A DNA stretch of 64,000 nt from Nissabacter sp. SGAir0207 (lineage in GTDB: Bacteria; Pseudomonadota; Gammaproteobacteria; Enterobacterales; Enterobacteriaceae). Under the pieces are notes generated by a model. The model was not told the DNA's origin and ran no database searches. It worked only from the letters and a program-made list of their open reading frames with translations. This document shows positions 52,502 through 62,571 of this stretch, in pieces. Every line of letters begins with the position of its first letter. The first letter of the stretch is position 1. The DNA is taken from assembly GCF_005491205.1 (NCBI RefSeq), contig NZ_CP028035.1, positions 3,224,001 through 3,288,000 of the forward strand. The letters run 5' to 3'. The position numbers were made by a program, and so were the translations under genes.

Positions 52502-53452
52502 TCAATCGATCTGTTTGACCTCGACCCGCAACTCTTTCGGCACTTCGAACACAATGTTCTCTTCACGGCCGCTCAGCTCGATGGCGATGCCACCGCCCAG
52601 CGCCTGAACGCGGGCGATCACCTCTTGCACCAGCACATCCGGCGCGGATGCCCCAGCCGTGACGCCGATGCTCGACGCCCCGTTCAACCAGGCTTCCTGG
52701 ATGTCTGCGGCGGAATCGACCAGATAGGCCTGCTTACCCATCCGCTGTGCCAGCTCCGCCAGACGGTTGGAGTTGGAGGAGTTGCGTGACCCCACCACCA
52801 GCACCACGTCCGCGCCGCCCGCCAGGGTGCGCACCGCTTCCTGCCGGTTGGTGGTGGCGTAGCAGATGTCATCCTTGCGCGGGCCGACAATATTCGGGAA
52901 GCGCTCACGCAGGGCGTCGATCACGTCCGAGGTGTCATCCACCGACAGCGTGGTCTGCGTCATGAAGCAGAGATTGTTCTCATCCTTCACCTGCAACTTA
53001 AAGACATCCTCTGGCGACTCCACCAGATACATGCCGCCCTTCGGGTTGCTGTACTGGCCCATGGTGCCCTCCACTTCCGGGTGGCCAGCGTGCCCAATCA
53101 GGATCGCCTCCGTCCCTTTGCGGCTGGCACGCGCCACTTCCATATGCACCTTGGTCACCAACGGGCAGGTGGCGTCAAAGACCGTCAGGTCACGGCTGCG
53201 CGCTTCCGCCCGCACCGCCTGCGACACGCCGTGCGCCGAGAAGATCAGGATCGAGCCATCCGGCACTTCCGCGATCTGCTCAATGAACACCGCGCCACGT
53301 TCGCGCAGGCTGTCCACCACGTAGCGGTTATGCACCACTTCATGGCGCACGTAGATCGGCGCGCCGTAGATCTCCAGCGCGCGCTCGACAATGCTGATGG
53401 CGCGATCAACGCCTGCGCAGAAGCCGCGCGGGTTAGCCAGCAGGATTTGCAT
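52502..53452 (-). CDS. ispH: IspH, 4-hydroxy-3-methylbut-2-enyl diphosphate reductase
   Basis: [4Fe-4S] enzyme making IPP and DMAPP in the last step of the MEP isoprenoid pathway. 316 residues, as in E. coli. The three cluster cysteines are in [12 protein letters not shown] (C12), [11 protein letters not shown] (about C96) and [11 protein letters not shown] (about C197); catalytic His/Glu in [15 protein letters not shown]. The start ATG 53452 overlaps the end of fkpB by 20 bases; 15 further upstream codons are not needed. Confidence 0.97.
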   Translation of the reverse strand: MQILLANPRGFCAGVDRAISIVERALEIYGAPIYVRHEVVHNRYVVDSLRERGAVFIEQIAEVPDGSILIFSAHGVSQAVRAEARSRDLTVFDATCPLVTKVHMEVARASRKGTEAILIGHAGHPEVEGTMGQYSNPKGGMYLVESPEDVFKLQVKDENNLCFMTQTTLSVDDTSDVIDALRERFPNIVGPRKDDICYATTNRQEAVRTLAGGADVVLVVGSRNSSNSNRLAELAQRMGKQAYLVDSAADIQEAWLNGASSIGVTAGASAPDVLVQEVIARVQALGGGIAIELSGREENIVFEVPKELRVEVKQID

Positions 53453-53903
53453 CGTTGCCCTCCAGTTGCGGGTCGATCTCCAGCACTTCGAGATCAAAGC
53501 TGATGTGCTGCCCGGCCAGCGGATGGTTGAAGTCCACGGTAATCGACTCCTCCGCCACCTCGCGCACCACGCCCGGCATCTCGCTGCCGTCCATCGCGGT
53601 GAACATCATGATGGTGCCCACTTCCGGCACGCCGGTCTCGATAAAGTCGCGGCGTGAGAAGAACTGGATCAGATCCGGGCTTTTCTGTCCGAAGGCAGAA
53701 TCAGGTGACAGGGTGAACGCCCGCTTCTCGCCGACGTGCAGGCCCAGCAGGTGGGCCTCCAGGTCGCCAGAGAGGCTGCCGTCGCCCAGCCGGAACAGCG
53801 CCGGCTTGCCGTTGCCACGGGTGGACTCCGCCACTGAGCCATCTTCCAGCGTCAGGGTAAAGTGCACCAGTACGGCGCTGTCAGGTTGTACGCTCTCTGC
53901 CAT
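53433..53903 (-). CDS. fkpB: FkpB (SlpA), FKBP-type peptidyl-prolyl isomerase
   Basis: Cytoplasmic SlyD-like FKBP with an inserted IF domain. 156 residues (E. coli 149). Starts [17 protein letters not shown], with [15 protein letters not shown], the insert starting near 68, and [20 protein letters not shown] at the end. ATG 53903 has better spacing to GGGG than the adjacent ATG 53906. Lies directly after lspA and is conserved in the ileS-lspA-fkpB-ispH order. Confidence 0.95.
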   Translation of the reverse strand: MAESVQPDSAVLVHFTLTLEDGSVAESTRGNGKPALFRLGDGSLSGDLEAHLLGLHVGEKRAFTLSPDSAFGQKSPDLIQFFSRRDFIETGVPEVGTIMMFTAMDGSEMPGVVREVAEESITVDFNHPLAGQHISFDLEVLEIDPQLEGNDANPAG

Positions 53904-53906
53904 CAT

Positions 53907-54422
53907 TTACCCCTTGTTTCCGGCCGTAGCCTTGTCTTTGTCGGCCGGGGAGATGAACCCCTCCAGCACCACCAGCGCCGCGCCGACGCAGATGGCAGTA
54001 TCAGCGATGTTAAAGGTCGCAAAGTGCCAGTCGCCGACGTAGAAGTCGATGAAATCGACCACGAAGCCGTGCCACATGCGATCAAACAGGTTGCCCAGCG
54101 CGCCGCCGATGATCAGGGCGTAGGCGCTGTTGGCGATCCGCTTCTGCGCGCTGCTGCGGAACATCATCACCAGCAGCGACAGTGCGATGGCGATGGCGAT
54201 GCCAGCAAACATCCAGCGCTGCCAGCCGCCGCGATCCGCCAGGAAACTGAACGCCGCGCCATAGTTACGCGCGTAGTGCAGGTTCAGGGACGGGAACAGC
54301 GGCTGGGTCTCCCCCAACATAAAGTGGGAGAGGATCCACTGCTTGCTGCCGAGATCGACAATTAGCACCACAATCGCCAGCCACAGCCAGCGCAGTCCGG
54401 TTGAAAGTAACGGTTTACGCAT
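53907..54422 (-). CDS. lspA: Lipoprotein signal peptidase (signal peptidase II)
   Basis: Membrane aspartyl protease that removes signal peptides from prolipoproteins. 171 residues with four hydrophobic helices; catalytic Asp residues in [18 protein letters not shown] and FNIADTAIC. Its ATG overlaps the ileS stop by one base (TGATG), so translation is coupled. The TAA is followed at once by the fkpB start region. Confidence 0.97.
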   Translation of the reverse strand: MRKPLLSTGLRWLWLAIVVLIVDLGSKQWILSHFMLGETQPLFPSLNLHYARNYGAAFSFLADRGGWQRWMFAGIAIAIALSLLVMMFRSSAQKRIANSAYALIIGGALGNLFDRMWHGFVVDFIDFYVGDWHFATFNIADTAICVGAALVVLEGFISPADKDKATAGNKG

Positions 54423-57238
54423 CAGGCGAACTTACGCTCTTCGCCGTTGCCGGCCACGTTGGTATAGCAACGGCCGCAGATCTCGGCGTGCTCCGGGTTG
54501 TGGCCCACATCGGTGGTGTAGTGCCAGCAGCGCGGGCACTTCTCGCCAGCGGCTTTCGCCAGACCCACTTTCAGCCCTTTCAGCTGCTCGCTTGGCTGGG
54601 CGTCTGCCGGGGCGTCTGCCAGCGGGGCCACGGTGGCCGCCGAGGTCAGCAGCACAAAGCGCAGTTCCGCATCCAGGCTCTCCAGCTGGCTCGCCAGCGT
54701 CTCGTCCGCATAGAGCGTGACGGCCGCTTCCAGCGAGCCGCCGATGCGCTTGTCAGCGCGCGCCTGCTCGAGCACCTTGTTCACTTCGCCACGCACTTTC
54801 AGCAGCGAGGCCCAGAACTCATCGTTCATCGGCTCGGCCGCGTCCAGCCCGAACAGGCCGTCGAACCACTCCTCGGTGAAGACGAATGGCACACGTTGGC
54901 CCGGCAGGTAGCCCCAGATCTCATCCGCGGTGAAGGACATGATCGGTGCCATCCAGCGCACCAGCGCCTCGGCGATGAAGTAGAGCGCGCTCTGGCAGCT
55001 GCGGCGCGCCACGCCGTCCGCTTTCGCGGTGTACTGGCGATCCTTGATGATGTCGAGATAGAAGGAGCCCATCTCGATGGAGCAGAACTGCATCAGGCGC
55101 TGCACCACTTCGTGGAAGTCGTAGCGGGCGTAAGCCTGCTCGATATCCTGCTGCGCCGCCAGCGCCCGGCCCACGGCCCAGCGATCCAGCACTACCATCT
55201 CCTCCGGCTTGACCATGTCGGTCGCCGGGTTGAAGCCGTTCAGGTTCGCCAGCAGGAAGCGGGCGGTGTTACGGATGCGGCGATAGGCGTCTGCGGAGCG
55301 CTTCAGGATCTCGTCGGAGACCGCGATCTCGCCGGTATAGTCGGTGGACGCCACCCACAGGCGCAGGATGTCGCCACCCAGCTTGTTCATCACGTCCTGC
55401 GGGCTGACGGTGTTGCCGATGGACTTGGACATTTTGCGACCCTGCCCGTCCACGGTGAAGCCGTGGGTCAGCACCTCTTTATAAGGCGCCTTGCCCTTCA
55501 TCGCCGTGGAGATCATCAGCGAGGACATGAACCAGCCGCGATGCTGGTCGGAGCCTTCCAGATACATGTCGGCGCTGTGGCCTTCGAACTCTGGGCGGGC
55601 ATCCACTACCGAGAAGCTGGTGGAGCCGGAGTCAAACCAGACGTCCAGCGTATCCGGCACCTTCACGTAGTCCGCCGCCTCGTCACCCAGCAGCTCGGCC
55701 GGATCGAGATCCCACCATGCCTGAATGCCGTGCTGCTCAACACGCTGCGCCACCGCTTCCATCAGCTCGACGCTGCGCGGGTGCAGGACTTCAGTCTCTT
55801 TGTGGACGAACAGTGCCATCGGCACGCCCCAGGTACGCTGGCGGGAGATGCACCAGTCCGGGCGGTTGGCGACCATGGTCTCGATGCGCGCCTGACCCCA
55901 ATCCGGGATCCACTTCACGCCCTTGATCTCGCTCAGCGACTGCTGGCGCAGGCCCTTCTGGTCCATGCTGATGAACCATTGCGGGGTAGCGCGGAAGATG
56001 ATCGGCGTTTTATGGCGCCAGCAGCACGGGTAGCTGTGCACCAGCTTCTCAACGTGCAGCAGGGCGCCCTTCTCGCGCAGCAGCTCCACGATGACGTCAT
56101 TCGCCTTGAAGACAAACAGGCCATCCAGCGTCGGGTAGGTGCCCGGCAGGTAGCAGCCGTTCGGGCCAACCGGGTTCGCCACCTCAAGGCCATATTTTTG
56201 GCCGATGACATAGTCATCCGGGCCGTGGCCGGGGGCGGTGTGCACCGCGCCAGTACCGGCGTCCAGCGTTACGTGGTCGCCCAGGATGGCCGGCACGTCG
56301 AACGCCAGGAACGGGTGCTGGAAGCGCAGCAGCTCCAGATCCGCGCCGCGGCACTCGCCCAGCACGTTCCAGCTGGCGACACCGATGCGCTTCATGACGC
56401 TCTCCACCAGATCGGCGGCCAGAATCAGGCACTGGCCCTCAATCTGCACCAGCTGGTAGGCGATCTCCGGGTTAAGGGAGATGGCGCGGTTGGCTGGCAT
56501 GGTCCACGGAGTGGTGGTCCAGATCACCAGCGACACCGGGCCAGTAAAGTCGGTCACGCCAAATTTGGCCGCCACGGCGGCGGCGTCGGTGGCGTTGAAG
56601 GCCACGTCAATCGACGGCGAGGTTTTGTCGTAGTACTCCACTTCCGCTTCGGCCAGCGAGGAGCCGCAGTCGGTGCACCAGTGCACCGGCTTCGCGCCCT
56701 TGTGCAGGTGGCCGTTGGCGATGATCTTGCCCAGCGCGCGGATGATGTTGGCTTCGGTGTCGAAGTTCATGGTCAGGTAGGGGTGATCCCAGTCACCCAG
56801 CACGCCCAGACGGATGAAGTCCGCCTTCTGCCCTTCCACCTGCTCGGCGGCATAGGTACGGCACGCCTGACGGAACTCCGCCGCGCTGACCTTCTCGCCC
56901 GGCTTGCCAATCAGTTGCTCAACCTTCAGCTCAATCGGCAGGCCGTGGCAGTCCCAGCCCGGCACGTACGGCGAGTCATAACCGGCCATTCCTTTCGACT
57001 TGATAATAATGTCTTTGAGAATTTTGTTAACCGAGTGACCAATATGAATGCTGCCGTTCGCATACGGAGGGCCGTCATGCAGGATAAAGGTTTTTTTGCC
57101 CTTTTTGGCAGCACGAATAATCCCGTACAGATCCTGCTCATACCAATGTTTCAGCATGCCAGGCTCGCGCTTGGCGAGGTCGCCGCGCATCGGGAACCCT
57201 GTTTCCGGCAAATTCAGGGTATTTTTGTAGTCACTCAT
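54422..57238 (-). CDS. ileS: Isoleucyl-tRNA synthetase
   Basis: Charges tRNA-Ile, with editing of valine. 938 residues, as in E. coli. HIGH motif GSIHIGHS near 61-68, KMSKS motif [11 protein letters not shown] near 600, editing domain with [15 protein letters not shown], and the C-terminal zinc finger CPRCWHY...CGRCYTN. Eubacterial class without the mupirocin-resistant features. Starts 32 bases after the ribF stop. Confidence 0.98.
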   Translation of the reverse strand: MSDYKNTLNLPETGFPMRGDLAKREPGMLKHWYEQDLYGIIRAAKKGKKTFILHDGPPYANGSIHIGHSVNKILKDIIIKSKGMAGYDSPYVPGWDCHGLPIELKVEQLIGKPGEKVSAAEFRQACRTYAAEQVEGQKADFIRLGVLGDWDHPYLTMNFDTEANIIRALGKIIANGHLHKGAKPVHWCTDCGSSLAEAEVEYYDKTSPSIDVAFNATDAAAVAAKFGVTDFTGPVSLVIWTTTPWTMPANRAISLNPEIAYQLVQIEGQCLILAADLVESVMKRIGVASWNVLGECRGADLELLRFQHPFLAFDVPAILGDHVTLDAGTGAVHTAPGHGPDDYVIGQKYGLEVANPVGPNGCYLPGTYPTLDGLFVFKANDVIVELLREKGALLHVEKLVHSYPCCWRHKTPIIFRATPQWFISMDQKGLRQQSLSEIKGVKWIPDWGQARIETMVANRPDWCISRQRTWGVPMALFVHKETEVLHPRSVELMEAVAQRVEQHGIQAWWDLDPAELLGDEAADYVKVPDTLDVWFDSGSTSFSVVDARPEFEGHSADMYLEGSDQHRGWFMSSLMISTAMKGKAPYKEVLTHGFTVDGQGRKMSKSIGNTVSPQDVMNKLGGDILRLWVASTDYTGEIAVSDEILKRSADAYRRIRNTARFLLANLNGFNPATDMVKPEEMVVLDRWAVGRALAAQQDIEQAYARYDFHEVVQRLMQFCSIEMGSFYLDIIKDRQYTAKADGVARRSCQSALYFIAEALVRWMAPIMSFTADEIWGYLPGQRVPFVFTEEWFDGLFGLDAAEPMNDEFWASLLKVRGEVNKVLEQARADKRIGGSLEAAVTLYADETLASQLESLDAELRFVLLTSAATVAPLADAPADAQPSEQLKGLKVGLAKAAGEKCPRCWHYTTDVGHNPEHAEICGRCYTNVAGNGEERKFA

Positions 57239-57270
57239 CAGATTCTCGGTTCCGTTTTCGGCAAGAGAGG

Positions 57271-58209
57271 TTAAACCGGTGCCTTCAGCCCGAAATAGTT
57301 CCGGGTAGTCACCACATCATTCGCGATCTGCTGCTTTAATGCATCAAGAGAAGCAAACCGCTGTTCATCGCGCACTTTGGCGCGCAGCACCACATCTATA
57401 TGGCGCCCATATAAGTCCATTGCAACGTCCAGCAGGTGAACTTCCAGCTGCTGGCGTACTCCCGCCACGGTCGGGCGGGTTCCGATATTGGCGACGCCGG
57501 GCACCGGCGCTGGCCCAAGGCCAAGCACCTCGACCGCATAGACGCCGTTGACGGGTGCCACCAGCCGCTTCAGCGGCAGGTTGGCGGTGGGGAAGCCGAT
57601 GGTTCGACCCAGCGCGTCACCATGCACCACCCGGCCAGAGATGCTGTAGGGGTGGCCAAGCAGGCGCTCCGCCAGCGCCAGGTCATCCTGCTTCAGCGCG
57701 GTGCGGATGGCGGTACTGCTGATGCGCATACCGTCGTCACAGAAGGTGTCGGTGTTACATACGGTAAAGCCATACTCGGCACCCGCCTTCTGTAGCAGCG
57801 CAAAATCGCCCTGCCGGCCCGCGCCAAAGCGGAAGTCATCACCGACCATCAGGAACTTAACACCCAGTTTTTCGATCAGCAACTCAGCGACAAACGACTG
57901 GGCGGTATTGGCGGCAAAACGGGGATCAAACTTGACGCAGAGCAGGTAATCCACCCCCGCTTCCGCCAGGTATTTGGCCTTGTCGCGCAGGCGGGTCAAC
58001 CGGGCGGGGGCCTTGTCGGCCGCAAACAGCTCCAGCGGCTGCGGCTCAAAAATCATCACCATCACGGGCAAGCCCAGACGTTGCCCCTGTTGTTTCAACT
58101 GCTCCAGCAACGCCCGGTGGCCACGGTGCACGCCGTCAAAGTTACCAATAGTGAGCACACAACCGTGGTGGCGCGCCCGAAGATTGTAAATGCCGCGAAT
58201 TAGCTCCAT
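57271..58209 (-). CDS. ribF: RibF, bifunctional riboflavin kinase / FAD synthetase
   Basis: Makes FMN and FAD. 312 residues. The N-terminal FMN adenylyltransferase domain has [16 protein letters not shown] (20-35), a HxGH-like motif, and [14 protein letters not shown]; the C-terminal flavokinase domain has [11 protein letters not shown] and NIGTRPTV with the catalytic Glu in QLEVHLLD. It heads the ribF-ileS-lspA-fkpB-ispH operon and is divergent from rpsT. Confidence 0.97.
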   Translation of the reverse strand: MELIRGIYNLRARHHGCVLTIGNFDGVHRGHRALLEQLKQQGQRLGLPVMVMIFEPQPLELFAADKAPARLTRLRDKAKYLAEAGVDYLLCVKFDPRFAANTAQSFVAELLIEKLGVKFLMVGDDFRFGAGRQGDFALLQKAGAEYGFTVCNTDTFCDDGMRISSTAIRTALKQDDLALAERLLGHPYSISGRVVHGDALGRTIGFPTANLPLKRLVAPVNGVYAVEVLGLGPAPVPGVANIGTRPTVAGVRQQLEVHLLDVAMDLYGRHIDVVLRAKVRDEQRFASLDALKQQIANDVVTTRNYFGLKAPV

Positions 58210-58607
58210 AGCTGGCTCAAGACAGTGGAAATCGGCGGATTATACCTTGTACAGCGTTTAAGGTTAACCGGCGATTGGGGGTTTAGTGTGATGTCCTACC
58301 ATACCGGAGTTATCGCCGCGGTAAAATCCCTTTGCGCGCTGGCCCCACGCCATGTGGCGGGATCGGCTGAATCGAAACAAATGGTTAGCTTTCTTTACTC
58401 TGCCCCGGTCAGGCCAGTGGTGAATTTTCATGTTAAAGACTGTATTCCGAGCGGCGAAGCTGTTAAAATCCTGCGCCATCACAACGTAACAAGTGCCGCT
58501 CGTACAAACGGCGCTTATTTGCACAAATCCATTGACAAAAGAAGGCTGAACGGGCATATTCCTCGGCCTTTGAATTGTCCTCAATAGAACATTTTGGGAG
58601 TTGGACC
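58210..58607. other. Divergent intergenic region ribF / rpsT
   Basis: 398 bases without a gene. Holds the rpsT promoters on the plus strand (best at 58532-58560) and the ribF promoter on the minus strand; a second upstream rpsT promoter is likely near 58420-58480 where TTAAAAT occurs. Small open frames here show no homology that I recognise. Confidence 0.6.
58532..58560 (+). promoter_or_regulatory. rpsT promoter
   Basis: Consensus -35 TTGACA, 17-bp spacer, -10 CATATT; a short G/C-containing discriminator follows. It lies 48 bases before the rpsT start codon. Confidence 0.75.
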
Positions 58608-58871
58608 TTGGCTAATATCAAATCAGCTAAGAAACGCGCCGTACAATCTGAAAAGCGCCGCAAGCATAACGCTAGCCGTCGCTCCATGATGCGTACCTTC
58701 ATCAAGAAGGTATACGCGGCTATCGCAGCTAACGACAAAGAAGCTGCACAAAAAGCATTTAACGAAATGCAACCGATCGTGGACCGTCAGGCCTCTAAAG
58801 GTCTGGTTCACAAAAACAAAGCTGCGCGTCATAAGTCAAACCTGGCTGCGCAAATCAACGCAATGCAATAA
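58608..58871 (+). CDS. rpsT: 30S ribosomal protein S20
   Basis: 87-residue basic protein binding 16S rRNA early in 30S assembly. Starts with TTG (read as [20 protein letters not shown]), as in E. coli, where the UUG codon is part of translational autoregulation by S20. GGGAG lies seven bases before it. Much lower GC than the neighbours, as is usual for a highly expressed small ribosomal gene. Closed by a strong terminator. Confidence 0.97.
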   Translation: MANIKSAKKRAVQSEKRRKHNASRRSMMRTFIKKVYAAIAANDKEAAQKAFNEMQPIVDRQASKGLVHKNKAARHKSNLAAQINAMQ

Positions 58872-58895
58872 TCGCATTACGCTGTGTGCTTTGTT

Positions 58896-58923
58896 AAAAA
58901 AACCGGCTTAGGCCGGTTTTTTT
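58896..58923. terminator. Bidirectional terminator between rpsT and nhaR
   Basis: ACCGGC-TTAG-GCCGGT with seven A residues on the left and seven T residues on the right. Confidence 0.9.
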
Positions 58924-58934
58924 ACGTCTGGTGT

Positions 58935-59849
58935 TTACCTCTGGCTCTCCCCTCCCCCGCTGAACAGCGCTGAGAAGTCGCTGTGGCAGATGCGCTGCAC
59001 CGCCGGGTGCTGGATCATCCGCTCGGCAAAGATCACGTAGTACTCCTCCTGCACCTGCTCCAACTGGCCAATCTTCTGCACCTGCATGGCACCGCCCATC
59101 TCGGCCGCATCCATCGCCGGGGCAACAAAAATGGCGTTGTTGCGCTGGCCGAAGGCGCTCATCAACGCTGCGTCATCAAACTCGCCGAGGATCTCCGGCT
59201 GGATGCCCTGCGCGCCAAACCAGCTGAGCAGCTTGCGCCCCAGCATGGAGCGCCGACCGGGGATCAGCAGCCGCCGCTCGCTCAGGCAGGCCGGGAAAGG
59301 CGCAGTTGGCAGCGGCTGGCAGCAGTAGAAACCGACCGGGCACTCGCCCAGTTTCAGGGAGAACAGTCCCGCCTGTTGGCTGGAGTCCACTGGGCAGTCA
59401 GAGAGGATCATGTCCAGCTTGTGCTGGCTAAGCTGCTCCAGCAGCAGCTCATGGGTCGATTCAAAACAGCGCAGGTGAATGGGCGTCTCCACCGTTGCCA
59501 CCGTCTCCAGCACCCGGCTCACCAGCCGCTTGCTCAGCGCATCTGCCACGCCGACATCAAACAGCAGGCTCGACTCCTTGCGGTAGTTGACGATATCCAG
59601 CATCTCCTGGCTAAGCATGAACATGCGATCCGCGTAGCGGAACACCAGTTGCCCCAGTTCCGAGGGCACCAGCCCGCGCCCCTGACGTTTGAACAGTTTG
59701 CCGCCGAGCCGCTCCTCCAGCGCCTTGATCTGGCCGGTGATGGTCTGCGGCGTCAGGAACAGCGCCTCCGCCGCGCCTGCCACGGAGCCAGCTTTGCAGA
59801 TGTGCCAGAAGTAGTAGAGATGGTTGAAATTGAGATGGGACATACGCAT
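58935..59849 (-). CDS. nhaR: NhaR, LysR-type Na+-responsive activator
   Basis: Activator of nhaA and osmC in response to sodium. 304 residues. N-terminal winged helix with [21 protein letters not shown] (26-46), then the LysR effector domain. ATG 59849 gives [15 protein letters not shown], close to E. coli NhaR. Lies 76 bases downstream of nhaA on the same strand, as in E. coli nhaAR. Confidence 0.95.
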   Translation of the reverse strand: MRMSHLNFNHLYYFWHICKAGSVAGAAEALFLTPQTITGQIKALEERLGGKLFKRQGRGLVPSELGQLVFRYADRMFMLSQEMLDIVNYRKESSLLFDVGVADALSKRLVSRVLETVATVETPIHLRCFESTHELLLEQLSQHKLDMILSDCPVDSSQQAGLFSLKLGECPVGFYCCQPLPTAPFPACLSERRLLIPGRRSMLGRKLLSWFGAQGIQPEILGEFDDAALMSAFGQRNNAIFVAPAMDAAEMGGAMQVQKIGQLEQVQEEYYVIFAERMIQHPAVQRICHSDFSALFSGGGESQR

Positions 59850-59925
59850 GGTTTACCCCCGGTGGCGGCAAGTGGGGCCTGCCGCATCATGCTGGGGGCG
59901 GCGCAGGAGACGCCGCCCCACTCCG

Positions 59926-61098
59926 TCAGGCCGGGCGTTTGGCCGGCAACACCCGGCTCAGCACCAGGTAACCAAAGAACGCCGCCAGCAGCGATCCGCT
60001 CAGGATGCCAATTTTGGCGTAGGTCATCAGGTGCGGATCGTCATGGCCGAAGGCCAGCCCGGCGATGAAGATCGACATGGTAAAGCCGATGCCGCACAGC
60101 ACCGAGACCGCGCTGATATGCTTGAACGTAATGTCATCCGGCAGGCTGGCGATGCGCATTTTTACGGCCAGCCAGCAGATCAGGGTAATGCCCACCGGCT
60201 TACCGATAAACAGCCCGGCGATGATGCCCAGCGGCAGGTCGGTGAACAGGCCAGCCAATGTCACGCTGCCAAACACAATGCCAGCGTTGGCAAAGGCGAA
60301 CAGCGGCAGGATCACGCGTGACACCCAAGGGTGCAACTGGTGCTCCAGCTGGCGCAGCGGCGATACCTTCTGACCGCGGTTCAACGGGATCAGGAACCCG
60401 GTGATCACGCCCGCCAGAGTGGCATGGATCCCTGATTGCAGGATGCACACCCACAGCACCACGCCCAGCAGCAGGTAGATCGAACGGGCATTGACGCCGC
60501 GCCAGTTCAGCAGTGCCATCACGGCGATCACCCCACCGGCGGCGGCCAGCGCGATCAGCGAGAGATCGGCGGTGTAGAACAACGCAATAATCACGATCGC
60601 ACCCAGATCGTCGATGATCGCCAGCGCCAGCAGGAACGCCTTCAGACTGACCGGTACGCGGCTGCCAAGCAGCGCCATCACCCCAACGGCAAAGGCGATG
60701 TCCGTGGCGGCCGGGATCGCCCAGCCGACGCGGGTGATTTCATCACCGGCGTTGAACAGCAGATAGATCAGCGACGGGGCGATCATGCCGCCGAGTGCCG
60801 CAATCACCGGGAACAGCGCCTTGTTAATGCCCGCCAGTGAGCCTTCCAGCAGTTCGCGCTTGACCTCCATCCCCACCAGCAGGAAGAAGATTGCCATCAG
60901 GCCGTCATTAATCCACCACTCCGCCGAGCGGGTAAAGTCAAACCCACCGGCCTGCAAGGGCAGGGAGAATTCAACCAGCGCGTGATAGACGGGTTCCAGC
61001 GAAGAGTTTGCCATGACCAATGCCGCGGCGGCGGCCACGATCAGCACAATGCCGCCGGAGGCTTCCATATTGAAAAATTGCCTGATGATGTTATGCAC
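59926..61098 (-). CDS. nhaA: NhaA, Na+/H+ antiporter
   Basis: Two-proton-per-sodium exchanger for pH and salt homeostasis. 390 residues (E. coli 388), about 12 helices. The paired catalytic Asp residues are in [13 protein letters not shown] (D163/D164 by homology), with [15 protein letters not shown] and the C-terminal [17 protein letters not shown]. Upstream lies a 213-base gap to dnaJ. Confidence 0.96.
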   Translation of the reverse strand: MHNIIRQFFNMEASGGIVLIVAAAAALVMANSSLEPVYHALVEFSLPLQAGGFDFTRSAEWWINDGLMAIFFLLVGMEVKRELLEGSLAGINKALFPVIAALGGMIAPSLIYLLFNAGDEITRVGWAIPAATDIAFAVGVMALLGSRVPVSLKAFLLALAIIDDLGAIVIIALFYTADLSLIALAAAGGVIAVMALLNWRGVNARSIYLLLGVVLWVCILQSGIHATLAGVITGFLIPLNRGQKVSPLRQLEHQLHPWVSRVILPLFAFANAGIVFGSVTLAGLFTDLPLGIIAGLFIGKPVGITLICWLAVKMRIASLPDDITFKHISAVSVLCGIGFTMSIFIAGLAFGHDDPHLMTYAKIGILSGSLLAAFFGYLVLSRVLPAKRPA

Positions 61099-61253
61099 GA
61101 AAGTCGTCCTTAAAAATTCTCTGTAGTGGATGCGGGCCTAAAGAGTACGCAATCCCATACATCGTTAAAAGCAGCTTTTAGATTATGATTGATTCGGCTT
61201 TACCGAAGTGTAAACAGGATCAATTCTGTCTGGAAAAAGCGGAAAGACAGGCA

Positions 61254-61286
61254 TAAAAAAAACCAGATGGCCGGGGCCATCTGGTT
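61254..61286 (-). terminator. Terminator after dnaJ
   Basis: Perfect 12-bp inverted repeat AACCAGATGGCC / GGCCATCTGGTT; on the minus strand followed by a run of about nine T residues. Confidence 0.92.
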
Positions 61287-61311
61287 TCAGGGGAGTGACG
61301 CCTGCCGCGTT

Positions 61312-62445
61312 TTAGCGGGTCAGGTCATCAAAGAACTTTTTCACGCCGTCAAAGAAGGACTTGGAGCGCGGGCTGTTGTTCTCACCCGATGGGCCGCCCA
61401 GACTATCTTCCAGCTCACGCAGCAGTTGCTTCTGGCGCTCGCTCAGATTGACCGGAGTCTCCACCACCACGCGGCACAGCAGGTCGCCCTGACTGCCGCC
61501 ACGTACCGATTTCACGCCCTTGCCGCGCATACGGAACAGCTTGCCGGTCTGGGTCTCGGTCGGGACTTTCAGCTTCACGCGGCCATCGAGGGTCGGCACT
61601 TCAATCTCGCCACCCAGTGCAGCCATCGCAAAGTTGATCGGCACTTCGCAATAGAGGTTGTTGCCTTCACGCTCAAAGATCGGGTGGGCTTTCACCTGTA
61701 CCTGAACGTACAGGTCGCCTGCCGGTGCGCCATGCTCACCCGCTTCACCCTCACCCGCCAGACGGATGCGGTCGCCGGTATCCACGCCAGCCGGGATCTT
61801 CACCGACAGGGTTTTAGACTTCTCAACGCGGCCGTGGCCGTGGCAGGTGTTGCACGGATCTTTGATGATCTGGCCGCGACCCTGACAGTGCGGACACGCC
61901 TGCTGCACGGTGAAGAAGCCCTGACGCATCTGCACCTGGCCCGCGCCGTGGCAGGTTGGACAGGTGACCGGCGAACTGCCCGGTTTCGCGCCGCTGCCGT
62001 GGCAGATTTCGCACTCTTCCAGCGTCGGGATACGGATCTCTTTGGTGACGCCGCGTACCGCCTCTTCCAGCGTCAGCTCCATGTTATAGCGCAGGTCGGA
62101 GCCACGGCTGGCACGCTGGCGACGGCCGCCGCCAAAGATGTCGCCGAAGACATCGCCGAAGATGTCGCTGAAGTCCGCGCCACCGCCGCCAAAGCCGCCG
62201 CCACCGCCCATACCGCCCTGCTCGAAGGCCGCATGGCCGTACTGATCGTAGGCCGCGCGTTTCTGCTCGTCCGTCAGGATCTCGTAGGCTTCTTTGATCT
62301 CTTTAAATTTGGCTTCCGACTCTTTGTCGCCCTGATTGCGGTCAGGGTGATATTTCATTGCCAGGCGTTTATAGGCCTTTTTGATCTCGCGCTCTTCCGC
62401 TGTTTTGGAAACGCCCAAAATCTCGTAATAGTCTCTTTTCGCCAT
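61312..62445 (-). CDS. dnaJ: DnaJ, Hsp40 co-chaperone
   Basis: Delivers unfolded proteins to DnaK and stimulates its ATPase. 377 residues: J domain with the HPD in MKYHPDRNQ (33-35), Gly/Phe region (75-105), four CxxCxGxG zinc repeats ([29 protein letters not shown]) near 143-205, and the C-terminal substrate domains. Follows dnaK on the minus strand after a 126-base gap with two strong hairpins. Confidence 0.98.
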   Translation of the reverse strand: MAKRDYYEILGVSKTAEEREIKKAYKRLAMKYHPDRNQGDKESEAKFKEIKEAYEILTDEQKRAAYDQYGHAAFEQGGMGGGGGFGGGGADFSDIFGDVFGDIFGGGRRQRASRGSDLRYNMELTLEEAVRGVTKEIRIPTLEECEICHGSGAKPGSSPVTCPTCHGAGQVQMRQGFFTVQQACPHCQGRGQIIKDPCNTCHGHGRVEKSKTLSVKIPAGVDTGDRIRLAGEGEAGEHGAPAGDLYVQVQVKAHPIFEREGNNLYCEVPINFAMAALGGEIEVPTLDGRVKLKVPTETQTGKLFRMRGKGVKSVRGGSQGDLLCRVVVETPVNLSERQKQLLRELEDSLGGPSGENNSPRSKSFFDGVKKFFDDLTR

Positions 62446-62472
62446 TGTTTTTTTCCTGCCCTCAACATGCGT

Positions 62473-62553
62473 GCACGGGCGTAAGGTTTCCCCGACGCCC
62501 GTGCCTGGTTGGCAGCGGCGGCGAGGGAAATGGGTTCCGCCGACGCCGCCGCT
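62473..62553 (-). repeat. Two consecutive strong hairpins between dnaK and dnaJ
   Basis: Inverted repeats GCACGGGCGT/ACGCCCGTGC (62473-62482 and 62495-62504) and AGCGGCGGCG/CGCCGCCGCT (62514-62523 and 62544-62553), each perfect over 10 bp. No T run follows, so they are not simple terminators; they may act in mRNA processing, stability or attenuation between dnaK and dnaJ, or belong to a small RNA. In E. coli the Tpke11 RNA is reported in this gap. Confidence 0.6.
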
Positions 62554-62571
62554 GTGCCCGCTTAAGGGCGA

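Noticed and set aside
58264..58584. 106-codon minus-strand frame in the ribF/rpsT gap
   Set aside because: Covers the rpsT promoter region, shows no known domain and has biased amino-acid content; considered spurious.
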